36,803 nucleotides of DNA from NCBI GenBank assembly GCA_020445805.1, contig JAGRFX010000017.1, forward strand, positions 1-36,803. The letters run 5' to 3'. This DNA is from Rhodocyclaceae bacterium (GTDB lineage: Bacteria; Pseudomonadota; Gammaproteobacteria; Burkholderiales; Rhodocyclaceae). This document shows, piece after piece, positions 16,579 through 25,481 of the stretch (positions within the stretch are counted from its first letter, which is position 1; each line of letters begins with the position of its first letter). The notes under the pieces are model-generated. The model did not search any database, had not been told where the DNA came from, and worked only from the letters and a program-made list of their open reading frames with translations. The position numbers and the translations under genes were made by a program.

Positions 16579-18504
16579 TCAGACGGCAACCCGGGCGGAA
16601 TCGGAGGTCGCACGATACCCGCTGTTGCGCAGGAATGCCTCGAACATCATCACGGTCCAAAGGGATGCGCTGTAGTCGCGCGCGCCAGACTGGTGCGCAT
16701 CGCACAGGTGGCGCAGGTACTCGACGTCGAACAGGCCGGTGGAGGCCAGCGTCTCGCCCAACATGGCTTCGCGCACGCGCTCGCGCAGCGGCCCACGGAA
16801 CCAGCGCGCCAGCGGCACCGCGAAGCCCATCTTTGGCCGGTACAGCACGTCATTGGGCAGCAAGGGCTCCATGCCCTTCTTCAGCAGGTACTTGCCCTCC
16901 TGCCCGCGCAGGCGCATCGACGATGGCAGCGAGGCGAGCCACTCGACCAGCGGGTGGTCCATCAGCGGCTCGCGAACCTCAAGGGAGTGCGCCATGCTGG
17001 CCCTGTCCACCTTGGTGTTGATGTCGCCAACGAGGTAAGTGTTGAGGTCCAGGTACTGGATCAAGGACAGGCCGTCGTCGGTGTCAGCCCGGGCGGCGTG
17101 GCGGCGGAACACCTCGAGCGCGTTGTAGCCGCCGAGCTCGCTGCGCAGGCGGTGCGAGAACAGCTTGTGCCGCATGCTGTCGCGCAGGATCGAGACGGAG
17201 TGGAAATAGGCCTGCACCGAGTCGCGCGAGAGGCCCTCGAAGGTGGTCTTGGCGCGGAACACCCGCGGCGCCCAGTCGGCTTTCGGATAGACCCGCCCGA
17301 GCAGGCCGAACAGCGGCTTGCGCAGGCCGTAGGGCAGCGCGCCGCGCAGCCGCTCTTCCATCATGTGCAGGCGGTAGCGGCGGTAGCCGCCGAAGCTCTC
17401 GTCGCCGCCGTCGCCGGAAAGGGCCACGGTCACTCGCTTGCGCGCCAGCTGGCAGACCCGGTAGGTAGGGATGGCGGAGCTGTCGGCGTAGGGCTCGTCG
17501 TACAGGGCGGCCAGCGTGTCGATCAGGTCGAAGTCGTCCGACTTGACGGTCTCGACGAAGTGGTCGGTTCGGTAGCGGTCCGCGACCATCTTCGCGAACT
17601 CGGACTCGTTGAAGGCCGGGTCGTCGAAGGCGATCGAGCAGGTATGCACCGGATTGGCCGACAGGCTGGCCATGGTCGCTACCACGGCGCTGGAGTCGAC
17701 GCCGCCCGACAGGAAGGCGCCCAGCGGTACCTCGGCGATCATGCGCAGCCGGATGGACTCGCGCAGGCGGTGCTGCAGCTCTTCGAGCGCGTTGTGCTCG
17801 GACACCGGGTTGTCGCAGCTGAAATGGACGTCCCAGTAGCGCTTCGGCGTGCCGGCCGCCTCGCCACGCCGTAGCAGCAGGGTGTGGGCCGGCGGTAGTT
17901 TGGCCGCGCCGCGGAAAATGCAGCGCGGCTCGGCGACGTAGCCGAGGGCGAAGTATTCCTCTACGCCGTGCGGATCGATGCCGCGGTCTAGCTGAGGGTG
18001 CGCCATCAGCACCTTGAGCTCGGAGCCGAAGGCGAACTGCCCGTCGGGCAGGAAGGCGTAGAACAGGGGCTTGACGCCGAGCCGGTCGCGGGCGAGGAAA
18101 AGGGACGCGCGATTGCGGTCCCACAGAGCGAAGGCGAACATGCCGCGGAATTTCTGCACGCATGCTTCGCCCCATGCTTCCCACGCGTGGACGATGACCT
18201 CGGTGTCGCTGTGGGTGCGGAAGACGTGGCCCAGCGCCTCCAACTCGGGCACCAGTTCCTGGAAGTTGTAGATCTCGCCGTTGAACACCACCGACACGCT
18301 GCCGTCCTCGTTGAACAGCGGCTGCTGGCCGGTGGCGACGTCGATGATCGACAAGCGACGGTGCGCCAGGGCGACGCCCGGCTCGAAGTGGTAGCCACCC
18401 TCATCGGGGCCGCGATGGAACTGGACATCGTTCATCTGCCGAACGAGGTCCCGCGAGAATTCACGCCGTCCGACGAGATCGAATATGCCTGCGATTCCGC
18501 ACAT
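16579..18504 (-). CDS. Exosortase A system amidotransferase 1 (asparagine-synthase type)
   Basis: The 641-residue protein matches the exosortase A-associated amidotransferase family (TIGR03108). Unlike its relative at 10015-11814 it keeps the complete class II glutaminase: catalytic Cys2 in MCGIAGIFDL, RRLSIID (49-55), NGEIYN (75-80) and SDTE (99-102). The synthetase PP-loop LSGGVDSS is at residues 265-272, and ALSGDGGDESFGGY follows. It should use glutamine and ATP to amidate a carboxylate, probably a uronic acid or sugar-linked acid of the polymer by analogy with WbpS-type enzymes; this is inference. ATG 18504 has AGGAAG upstream. It lies between two glycosyltransferase genes in the XrtA operon. 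Confidence 0.93.
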   Translation of the reverse strand: MCGIAGIFDLVGRREFSRDLVRQMNDVQFHRGPDEGGYHFEPGVALAHRRLSIIDVATGQQPLFNEDGSVSVVFNGEIYNFQELVPELEALGHVFRTHSDTEVIVHAWEAWGEACVQKFRGMFAFALWDRNRASLFLARDRLGVKPLFYAFLPDGQFAFGSELKVLMAHPQLDRGIDPHGVEEYFALGYVAEPRCIFRGAAKLPPAHTLLLRRGEAAGTPKRYWDVHFSCDNPVSEHNALEELQHRLRESIRLRMIAEVPLGAFLSGGVDSSAVVATMASLSANPVHTCSIAFDDPAFNESEFAKMVADRYRTDHFVETVKSDDFDLIDTLAALYDEPYADSSAIPTYRVCQLARKRVTVALSGDGGDESFGGYRRYRLHMMEERLRGALPYGLRKPLFGLLGRVYPKADWAPRVFRAKTTFEGLSRDSVQAYFHSVSILRDSMRHKLFSHRLRSELGGYNALEVFRRHAARADTDDGLSLIQYLDLNTYLVGDINTKVDRASMAHSLEVREPLMDHPLVEWLASLPSSMRLRGQEGKYLLKKGMEPLLPNDVLYRPKMGFAVPLARWFRGPLRERVREAMLGETLASTGLFDVEYLRHLCDAHQSGARDYSASLWTVMMFEAFLRNSGYRATSDSARVAV

Positions 18505-18552
18505 GGGGCTTCCTGGTTGCCGACCGCGCAGGGTCGTGTCTAATCGGTAATT

Positions 18553-19713
18553 CTATGGGTTCGGCGCTGCGCCCTTGAGCAGCTTGTCATAGAGCGACAT
18601 GTAGGCACCGACCATCGCATCCAGACTGAACTTTGCCTCAATCCGGCGCCTCCCGGCTGTGCCAAACTGCCGGCACTGCTGCGGCGCATCAAGCAGACTC
18701 TGCATCGCCGCGGCCAGCGCCTTGGGGTCACCGGCCGGAACGAGATGTCCGGTCTCGCCTTCGATGACCAGTTCCGGGTTGCCGCCCACGGCGGTAGCGA
18801 TCACCGGCAGGCCGCAGGCCATGGACTCGAGGATGGTGTTCGAGATGCCCTCGCCGAGCGAGGGCAGCACGAAGCAATCGAGCGACTGAAGGATCTGCGG
18901 CACGTCGGAACGGGCTCCGGCGAGCCAGATCCGGTCGGCGCAACCGGACTCGGCAACCGCCGACTCCAGCCGCGCGCGCCACGGCCCGTCGCCTGCGATG
19001 ACCAGTCCCAGGCCGGTGCGCGCGTCATCGCTGTGCTGGCATAACCTGGCGAAAGCTCGCACCAGGGACGCCTGGTCCTTGACCTGGTCGAGCCGGCCGA
19101 CAGTTCCAAAGACAAACACCTCCGGCCCCCAGTCCGGCATGCCCGCGGGCGGCACTGTGTTGGCCGCCCCGAAGTAGCCAGCGTCGACACCGTTGCAGAT
19201 CCGGGTTATGCGCTGCGGCCGAATGCCGACGCCCTCGACGAGGTAGCGCTCGAGCTGGCCCGACAGAGCGATGTAATGATGGACCCAGGGCGAAAACAGC
19301 TTACGAAGGCGGCGGTACTTGACGCTGCGGCCTTCCGGATCGCTGGCGTCCCAGCCGTGCTCGCCGTGGATGCGCACCGGCACTCGTGCGAGGCCGGCCG
19401 GAATGGTCATTTCAAGGGCAGCGAGGTTGCGGGTGTGAACGATTGCTGGAGACAGGCTGCGCATCAGCCGGTAGAACGCGGGAAACAGCCGCGCGCCCTG
19501 CCCTGGCGGCTTGTGCAGCGAGATCAGCGTCACGTCCTTGCGCGCCAGCCTCCGCGAGAACTCCGGCGCGCATTCCGTCAGGGCGATGATGGCGTGGCGA
19601 TAGGGCCCCTCCGGCATCGAGTTGAGAAGATTGACCACGCCATTTTCCAGCCCGCCGACGTCGAATCGGTACAGGACATGCGCTACCAGCGGCCGGCTGC
19701 CGGCCGCCGTCAC
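18553..19713 (-). CDS. PEP-CTERM/exosortase-associated sugar transferase (TIGR03088-like)
   Basis: The 386-residue GT-B protein carries VAHVLYRFDVGGLENGVVNL near the N-terminus, typical of the family, then VHTRNLAALEM, IHGEHGWDASDPEG, RICNGVDAGYF and the donor-binding FGTVGRLDQVKDQASLVRAF. The E-x7-E segment is PSLGEGISNTILESMACGLP. It would add a sugar to the lipid-linked repeat at the inner membrane. GTG 19713 is chosen because it overlaps the exosortase stop as GTGA and precedes the conserved N-terminus by few residues; the longer frame upstream is the exosortase shadow. The next gene follows after 48 bases. Confidence 0.9.
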   Translation of the reverse strand: MTAAGSRPLVAHVLYRFDVGGLENGVVNLLNSMPEGPYRHAIIALTECAPEFSRRLARKDVTLISLHKPPGQGARLFPAFYRLMRSLSPAIVHTRNLAALEMTIPAGLARVPVRIHGEHGWDASDPEGRSVKYRRLRKLFSPWVHHYIALSGQLERYLVEGVGIRPQRITRICNGVDAGYFGAANTVPPAGMPDWGPEVFVFGTVGRLDQVKDQASLVRAFARLCQHSDDARTGLGLVIAGDGPWRARLESAVAESGCADRIWLAGARSDVPQILQSLDCFVLPSLGEGISNTILESMACGLPVIATAVGGNPELVIEGETGHLVPAGDPKALAAAMQSLLDAPQQCRQFGTAGRRRIEAKFSLDAMVGAYMSLYDKLLKGAAPNP

Positions 19714-21245
19714 TCGACCGACCCGACCGCGTGCTGCAGCGCGGCGTCCAGCGCCGTGCCGTTGCTGCGCAGAAAATCGTCCACCCACGCCTGCGCCGAC
19801 GCCGCGGAATCCGCTCGGATCGCCACCACCACATAATGGCTGGCGTCGGAACTTCCGGTCAGGCGATCGCGCGCCAGCTGCAGCTTGGCCGCGACATCGC
19901 TGGCCAGCCGGCGCTCGCCGATCCGGTACCAGTGGAACACGTCCACGTCGCCGTCCGGCCCCCGCAGCCGCAGGTACTTGACGACGTCCCCCGCCAACAC
20001 ACGGGTACCCTGCTCGAGGCGGGTCCAGTCCTTGTTGCCGTCCTGATCGCGCACGACGCGGTTGGCCCAGTTCACCAGTTCGTGTCCTTCGCTCTGATGG
20101 GCGTAAAGCGCGGCCCACAAAGTGAGTTCGCCCCTGCCACCGAGGTACGTAGCCCGGGCCAGATCGCGGTAACCCGCCAGCAGGGGCTCAAACTGCAGCG
20201 AGCTCGCCGCTGCACGCGTCCAGCCGCCCTCTCCGACAGGCAGCTCGGTACGGACAGCGACCGCTCGGTCCTCCGGCGCCAGCAGGTGATCGAGCCCGCC
20301 CGGCGCCGCCAGCACCAGCACCAGCGGCACCATTGCGCCGGCCGCGCCGCGCCCAGTGGCAGCGGGCGGCGCCGTGACAGTCCGCTGGGCATCGGCGGTG
20401 TCGTCTCGCCAGCGGCTTCCGATCCAAAACATGCCGAAAATCACCAGGCCGAAGAAGACCCAGCCATAGATCAGGTGATCCACGCCCGCCGCCAGCTTGT
20501 TATTGCTGAGATAGCCGATCATCACGATCAGGTAGGCGCGCAGCCAGTTGGCCAGCACCGGCATCGCAAGCGCGAATATGCCGAAGATGAGGCGCTTCTT
20601 CAGGCTGGTGTAGGTCAGGTAGGCATACAGCGTGCCGACCATGAGCGAGGCGATCAGGTAGCGGATGCCGCTGCAGGCCTCGACCACCGACCAGCGACCG
20701 TTGGGCAGAACGAAATGCAAGCCCTCCTGGAACACCGGGACGCCGGTGATGCGCAGCGCCCAGACGGTGAACTCGGCGGTATGGTCCATCAGCGTGGGCA
20801 CCAGGAACTCGCCGACCGGCGGGGCGAAGAACAGGAAGCCCAGCGGAAATGCGAGCCTGCGCGCCAGCGTGTTGCCCATGGCGCACCACAGGGCACTGAC
20901 GAGCAGGCCTACGGTTGCGAAATGCACTGCGCCGGCAGCACTGACGAGAGCGCCTGCGAGCCACAGCAGTGCGAAGCCGAGCACGAGCGGCAAGGCAAGC
21001 AGGGTTGGGCGAGGTCCCTCGAACTCGCGCCAGAAGGCCGCTCGCCATGCCAGCCACAGCGAGATGGGCAGCACGATGATGCCGTGGGCGAAGGTGTCGG
21101 AGCGCAGCCAGATGTTGGTCATTTCGGCGATTGGTGCGCGATATAGGAGAGCCCACACGACGGTAACCAGGGCCAGCGGCCAATAGCGCACCAGGCCCGG
21201 CTCAAGGGTGGCGCCGGCGGTTCTGCCGTTCGCGATCCGCTCCAT
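19710..21245 (-). CDS. xrtA: Exosortase A fused to an EpsI domain
   Basis: This 511-residue inner-membrane cysteine protease-transpeptidase recognises PEP-CTERM C-terminal signals. The N-terminal 280 residues contain about eight membrane segments with the catalytic triad of the family: Cys191 in VVEACSGIRYL, Arg236 in LANWLRAY and His257 in GVDHLIYGWVFF. SDTFAHGIIVLPISLWLAWR and FFAPPVGEFLVPTLMD are also diagnostic for the XrtA subtype. Residues from about 300 to the end form a periplasmic EpsI domain (GWTRAAASSLQFEPLLAGYR, LWAALYAHQSEGHELVNWAN), often fused in XrtA. ATG 21245 shares one base with the preceding stop. No PEP-CTERM substrate gene was found in this window, so the targets are elsewhere. 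Confidence 0.96.
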   Translation of the reverse strand: MERIANGRTAGATLEPGLVRYWPLALVTVVWALLYRAPIAEMTNIWLRSDTFAHGIIVLPISLWLAWRAAFWREFEGPRPTLLALPLVLGFALLWLAGALVSAAGAVHFATVGLLVSALWCAMGNTLARRLAFPLGFLFFAPPVGEFLVPTLMDHTAEFTVWALRITGVPVFQEGLHFVLPNGRWSVVEACSGIRYLIASLMVGTLYAYLTYTSLKKRLIFGIFALAMPVLANWLRAYLIVMIGYLSNNKLAAGVDHLIYGWVFFGLVIFGMFWIGSRWRDDTADAQRTVTAPPAATGRGAAGAMVPLVLVLAAPGGLDHLLAPEDRAVAVRTELPVGEGGWTRAAASSLQFEPLLAGYRDLARATYLGGRGELTLWAALYAHQSEGHELVNWANRVVRDQDGNKDWTRLEQGTRVLAGDVVKYLRLRGPDGDVDVFHWYRIGERRLASDVAAKLQLARDRLTGSSDASHYVVVAIRADSAASAQAWVDDFLRSNGTALDAALQHAVGSVE

Positions 21246-22462
21246 CAGGCGGCGCCCTCGCGATCGAAGCGGAGCATCTCGCGCAGGGCGCCAACGTGCG
21301 CTTCCCAGGAGTAGTCGGCCACGACGCGGGCCCGCGCCGCCGCGCCGATGCGCGCCGCATCGGCCGGTTCGAGGGCCACAGCTACCGCGTCGGCGAACTC
21401 GTTTGCGCTGCCGGCGGCGAGAAACTCTTCCCCGGGAGTGGCGCGCAGGCCGGTGAGCGAAGCCGTGGATACCACCACCGGCCGGGCCAGCGACATCGCC
21501 TCGAGGACCTTATTCTGGATGCCTCGTGCCACCCGTAGCGGCGCTACCACGACGTCTCCGTGGGCGACATAGGGCCGCACGTCCGCTACGGTTCCGGTCA
21601 CCCGCACGTAGCCGAGCCCCTCGAGCGCACGCACCGCGGGCGTCGGGTTCATGCCCACGACTGTAAATTCGAGCCCTTGGAGGCGGGCACGCAGCAACGG
21701 CATCACCTCGTTGGCGAACCAGCAGGCAGCATCCACGTTGGGCCAGTAGTCCATTGCGCCGGAGAAAACGACCTGCCGCACGCCCTCGGGATAGGGGCTG
21801 GGTCCGGCGTTTGCCGGTGCGAAATAGTCGGCGTCGACGCCGTTCTCGACCACCTCGGTACGCGACGCCAGATGGGGCGCCTGGCCAAGGAACAGGCCTC
21901 GCTCCGCCGCGGTTACAAAGGTGCTGACGTCGGCACGGGCGGCCCAATCGCGTTCGAACCGCCCCAGACGGGCGCCTTCGCGCTGGTACAGCCAGGACAT
22001 GGGCCAGCGACGTGATTGCGCATATTGGGTCCACTTGGCCGAATCAACGTCGCAGAAGTCGATCAGGCAGCGCTTCAGGGCGAGCCCTTCGAGATACTGG
22101 GCCATCGCGCCCGAAAACACGACGGCGTGCTCTATGCTTTGGCGTGCCACGGAATCGCGGACCCAGCGCGCCATCGTGGTCTTACGATAGTAGGGCACAG
22201 TCAGCGCCTCACCGCTCAACAGTCCGCGCAGGCTCGCTAGCCTCGAGAGAAGCGGGCGGATCGACACGGCGCATGTGTCTTCGCACCACTCAGCCAGTTC
22301 CGGAACATGGGTGAGGTCGTCGGGGTGGTCCACGAAGCATCCGAGGTACACGCGAAAGTGTCGAGCCAGATGCCTCAGGATATTAAACGACCGAACCTTG
22401 TCTCCCTTGTTCGGGGGATAGGGAATCCGGTGAACCAGGTACAGCAGGGGCAGTCGCGACAT
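21245..22462 (-). CDS. Exosortase A-associated glycosyltransferase (TIGR03087-like)
   Basis: The 405-residue protein begins MSRLPLLYLVHRIPYPPNKG, followed by DKVRSFNILRHLARHFRVYL, which is the signature of the PEP-CTERM/exosortase A glycosyltransferase family normally adjacent to xrtA. Other motifs: LIDFCDVDSAKWTQYA, EVVENGVDADYFAP, VFSGAMDYWPNVDAACWFAN and GIQNKVLEAMSLARPVV, the donor-site glutamate region. ATG 22462 is selected by this homology rather than an upstream ATG at 22531, whose extra residues overlap the FemAB gene. It shares one base with xrtA and follows the FemAB stop by 2 bases. The sugar specificity is not known. Confidence 0.93.
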   Translation of the reverse strand: MSRLPLLYLVHRIPYPPNKGDKVRSFNILRHLARHFRVYLGCFVDHPDDLTHVPELAEWCEDTCAVSIRPLLSRLASLRGLLSGEALTVPYYRKTTMARWVRDSVARQSIEHAVVFSGAMAQYLEGLALKRCLIDFCDVDSAKWTQYAQSRRWPMSWLYQREGARLGRFERDWAARADVSTFVTAAERGLFLGQAPHLASRTEVVENGVDADYFAPANAGPSPYPEGVRQVVFSGAMDYWPNVDAACWFANEVMPLLRARLQGLEFTVVGMNPTPAVRALEGLGYVRVTGTVADVRPYVAHGDVVVAPLRVARGIQNKVLEAMSLARPVVVSTASLTGLRATPGEEFLAAGSANEFADAVAVALEPADAARIGAAARARVVADYSWEAHVGALREMLRFDREGAA

Positions 22463-22464
22463 GC

Positions 22465-23505
22465 TTACCCGAGGTTGCGGACGATGTGGGGCCCGATGGC
22501 GTTGGCGAGGGGCAGCGGCAGGCGTTTCCACATCGCGATGAAGGCCCGGTACTTGGGGTTCATCGGATTGTTCTGGGGGACCGCGTCGCGCTTGTAAAGG
22601 CGGTATTCGTAGGCCAGCGGCTGCGGCTCGAAACCCCAGTTCTTCTTGAAGCTGTAGGGCCCGGTGCCCACCTTGCTGCGCCCGTAGTCGAAGGTCCGGT
22701 AGCCACGCTCACAGGCGTCCTTGAGCAGGCACCAGTATTTGAAGTCGTTGGCGGCCAGGCCGCGCGCTTCGAAGTCGTCACCTGCGTAATAGGGCAGGAT
22801 CTCGCCACGGAAATAGAAGCTCAGCACCGTGGACAGGATGCGCCCGCCCTTGTCGGTGACCGTATGCACTCGGCAATCGTCACCGAAGGTATCCATAAGG
22901 CGGCGGAAGAAGCGGCGCGGCAGCGCCGGCGTGCCATGTCGGTGGACGTTGTCGGCATAGAGGGCGAAGAAGCGCGATTCGTCCTCATCGCGGCTGAAGC
23001 CGAGCTCGTTCTTGATGCCCTTGCGCACCATCGCCCGCTGCTTGCGCGGGATGGCCAGCATGTTCTCTTCGACGTCCGGCAGGATCGGCTTGCGAAAGGT
23101 GACGTACAGTTCCTGGCGCGGCCAATCCGGGTGACGCGGCTTGAGGTTGCGGAATTCCAGGTGCTGCACGCCCAGCAGCAGCGCGATGCGCTCGGCTTCG
23201 GCCTCGAGCATCATCACCGCCTCGTCGTCGCCGACCGGGCCACCATAGACGCAGAACGGCAGCGAGGTCAGCGCATGGCCGAACAACCGGCTCTTGACCT
23301 CGGCGAGGGGCAGGATGCCGACGATGCAGCCCGCCCGGGCCGCCACCAGGAAGTAGGTCCGGTGGCCGAAGATCTCTTCGACGATGCCCCGCCATGCCGA
23401 CAGGTGGAAGAAAGTGCCGTCCGGATGGGCCCGCACGAAGTCGTCCCAGAGGGCGTGGTCCTGCTGCCCCAGGACATAAACGTTGGTCGCTAGCCGATCC
23501 ATCAT
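22465..23505 (-). CDS. FemAB-family protein, XrtA/PEP-CTERM associated
   Basis: The 346-residue protein belongs to the FemAB-like acyltransferases linked to exosortase A (TIGR03019). Supporting sequence: DGTFFHLSAWRGIVEEIFGH, SLPFCVYGGPVGDDEAV, LEFRNLKPRHPDW, the basic loop RKQRAMVRKGIKNELGFSRD, FRGEILPYYAGDDFEARGLA and GYRTFDYGRSKVGTGPYSFK with a following NWGFEPQPLAYEY, all conserved in the family. FemAB proteins transfer amino acids from aminoacyl-tRNA to peptidoglycan precursors; the acceptor of the XrtA-linked version has not been settled. The ATG overlaps the deacetylase stop by one base (TGATG). Confidence 0.93.
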   Translation of the reverse strand: MMDRLATNVYVLGQQDHALWDDFVRAHPDGTFFHLSAWRGIVEEIFGHRTYFLVAARAGCIVGILPLAEVKSRLFGHALTSLPFCVYGGPVGDDEAVMMLEAEAERIALLLGVQHLEFRNLKPRHPDWPRQELYVTFRKPILPDVEENMLAIPRKQRAMVRKGIKNELGFSRDEDESRFFALYADNVHRHGTPALPRRFFRRLMDTFGDDCRVHTVTDKGGRILSTVLSFYFRGEILPYYAGDDFEARGLAANDFKYWCLLKDACERGYRTFDYGRSKVGTGPYSFKKNWGFEPQPLAYEYRLYKRDAVPQNNPMNPKYRAFIAMWKRLPLPLANAIGPHIVRNLG

Positions 23506-24380
23506 CAGGCCGTCGCAATGTCCAGGGACCTACCCTGGGCGAGTTCTTCGAAGACCTGGTCGACCCGACCCCAGGCAAAGTCCTGGAGCAGCAGTCGCAG
23601 CCGCCCCTCGGTCCGGTCCAGATTCACATAGTGGCGGAAGCGGGTCTTGGACGACGCGGCCGTCACCTTGGGTTGCTCGGGGTCGATCTCCCAGGGGTGG
23701 AAATAGAAGATCGCAGGGCGGATGTCGTCCCGATTGACCTTCTCGATGCCCCAGCGCGACACGCCGTAGGGCAGCAGGCGAAAATATCCGCCCCCGCCAG
23801 CCGGCCAGTTTCGACCCAGCCACCGAACCGTGGTCACCGGGATCTCGAGCAGGCCGCAGTCGAGCCGATACGGGAAGCGCGGGGCATCCGGCATGCCATA
23901 GTGGTCATGAACCACCGGATAGACGCTGGAGCTGTATTCGTACCCCACTTCGGCCAGGCACTCGTGGGCCCAGAGGTTGCCCTTGCCGATCGAAAAGCTG
24001 GGCGCCCGGTAGCCGCGGACCGACACGCCCGCCACGTCCTCGAGGACCACCTTGGCCAGGTCCACATCCGAGCGGAAACACTCGCGGGTCTGTTCGCTGG
24101 CCCGCTGGTGCCCGTAGCCGTGGCTCGCCAGCTCATGCCCGCGACGCGCGATTTCACGCACCACCTCGGGATAGCGCTCGGCCACCCAGCCCAATGTGAA
24201 GAAGGTAGCCTTGGTGCCCTGCTCGTCAAACAGATCCAGGATGCGGTACATGTTGCGCTCGATCCGGCACGGCACGTCCTCCCAGCTGCTGCGGGGGAAG
24301 TGGGGCGCCAGGGAGGAGACCTGGAAGTAGTCCTCCACGTCGACCGTGAGGGCGTTGACGAGCGGATGGCGTGCGTTCAT
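23505..24380 (-). CDS. XrtA-associated polysaccharide deacetylase with DUF3473
   Basis: The 291-residue protein has a NodB-type catalytic domain and the C-terminal DUF3473 extension typical of the exosortase-linked family (TIGR03006). Motif 1 is TVDVEDYFQV rather than the usual TFDDG, and motif 2 is SHGYGHQ with the HxxxH metal ligands. GTKATFFTLGWVAERYPEVV, RGYRAPSFSIGKGNLWA and the C-terminal FYFHPWEIDPEQPKV, RFRHYVNL are conserved in the family. It would deacetylate the exopolysaccharide or its precursor. ATG 24380 overlaps the ATPase stop in an ATGA arrangement. A second, more conventional NodB protein lies at 11827-12771. Confidence 0.94.
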   Translation of the reverse strand: MNARHPLVNALTVDVEDYFQVSSLAPHFPRSSWEDVPCRIERNMYRILDLFDEQGTKATFFTLGWVAERYPEVVREIARRGHELASHGYGHQRASEQTRECFRSDVDLAKVVLEDVAGVSVRGYRAPSFSIGKGNLWAHECLAEVGYEYSSSVYPVVHDHYGMPDAPRFPYRLDCGLLEIPVTTVRWLGRNWPAGGGGYFRLLPYGVSRWGIEKVNRDDIRPAIFYFHPWEIDPEQPKVTAASSKTRFRHYVNLDRTEGRLRLLLQDFAWGRVDQVFEELAQGRSLDIATA

Positions 24381-25471
24381 GCATCACCCGCCTTCTTGCG
24401 TGACGGGCTCTCCGCCACGAGTTGTTCGATCAGCCGCAGCGCGGCACCCAGCGTGCGTTCCACGTTGGCCAGGCGGGCCTCGTAGCGCGCCGCATCGAAC
24501 TGCTGTGCCATGTCGGCCAGTTGCGCGGCGATACCCTCGGGCACGTCGATACCGCCGCTCTGACGGGCACCACTGATCGGGACGACGCCCGCGCCAGGTT
24601 TGGCCGCCGACGGCCTCGCGACCGACCGGGTGGACCACACCGGCGCGTCGGCCGCCGGGGCCTGCTCTTCGCGCAGTTCCGCCAGCACGCCCTCCACATC
24701 CTCTTCGGCGATAGCCCGCTTTTCCGACAGAAACGCCGACAGCAGGATCCGGTCGCACAGCGTGTTGATGCGCCGGGGGATCCCGCCCGTCGACGCGTAG
24801 ACCCGATGGAAGACGCCGTCGGCGATCTGGGGATTGTGGTCCCATCCCACGTGGCGCAAGCGGTGCTCGATATAGCCCCGCGTCTCTTCGCCGTCGAGCG
24901 GACCCAGGTGGTAGGAGGCGATGACCCGCTGGCGCAACTGCTGCAGATCGGGGCCCTGGAGCATCTCGCGAAATTCCGGCTGGCCGATCAGGAAGCTCTG
25001 CAGCAGGGCGTGATCCTCGAGCTGGAAGTTCGACAGCATGCGGAGCTCTTCGACCGCACCCTGGCTCAGGTTCTGGGCTTCGTCCACCACCAGCAGGGCC
25101 CGCTTGCCGGCTGCGGTCGTCGTGACCAGAAAGGCCTCGAGGGCCAGCAGCAGGTCGGCCTTGTCGAGGCTCTTCGACGGAATGCCGAAGGCCGCTGCGA
25201 CGAGGCGCAGGATGTTGTCGGAATCGAGCTGGGTGCTGACGAGCTGTGCTGCAACCACCTGTTCGGAATCGAGCTTGGAGAGTAGGTTCCGGACGATGGT
25301 GGTCTTGCCGGCCCCGATCTCGCCGGTGATGACGATGAAGCCTTCGTTCTGGTGCAGGCCGTACTCGAGGTAGGCCATCGCCCGGCGGTGCCCGCGGCTG
25401 CCGAAGAAAAACTCGGGATCCGGGTTGAGCTGGAAGGGCTTGGCTTTCAGCCCGTAGAAGGATTCGTACAT
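24377..25471 (-). CDS. XrtA-associated AAA ATPase (ExeA/GspA-like)
   Basis: The 364-residue protein begins MYESFYGLKAKPFQLNPDPE and belongs to the ATPase family of exosortase A loci (TIGR03015), related to the ExeA secretion ATPase. Walker A is GEIGAGKTT (residues 50-58), Walker B ALLVVDEAQNLS (125-136); LEDHALLQSFLIGQPEFREM and GGIPRRINTLCDRILLSAFL complete the AAA core. The last 90 residues are low in homology and contain a coiled-coil-like region (LADMAQQFDAARYEARLANV). It probably energises or organises the envelope machinery together with the beta-barrel gene 10 bases upstream; the exact partner is not known. It overlaps the deacetylase by 4 bases. Confidence 0.94.
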   Translation of the reverse strand: MYESFYGLKAKPFQLNPDPEFFFGSRGHRRAMAYLEYGLHQNEGFIVITGEIGAGKTTIVRNLLSKLDSEQVVAAQLVSTQLDSDNILRLVAAAFGIPSKSLDKADLLLALEAFLVTTTAAGKRALLVVDEAQNLSQGAVEELRMLSNFQLEDHALLQSFLIGQPEFREMLQGPDLQQLRQRVIASYHLGPLDGEETRGYIEHRLRHVGWDHNPQIADGVFHRVYASTGGIPRRINTLCDRILLSAFLSEKRAIAEEDVEGVLAELREEQAPAADAPVWSTRSVARPSAAKPGAGVVPISGARQSGGIDVPEGIAAQLADMAQQFDAARYEARLANVERTLGAALRLIEQLVAESPSRKKAGDA

Positions 25472-25481
25472 CGTGTCCTGT

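Noticed and set aside
16558-17874. 438-codon plus-strand open frame opposite the amidotransferase
   Set aside because: Shadow of the conserved minus-strand gene; the His/Gln/Val-rich composition has no recognisable motif. The same applies to 19731-21146 opposite xrtA and 22486-23493 opposite the FemAB gene.
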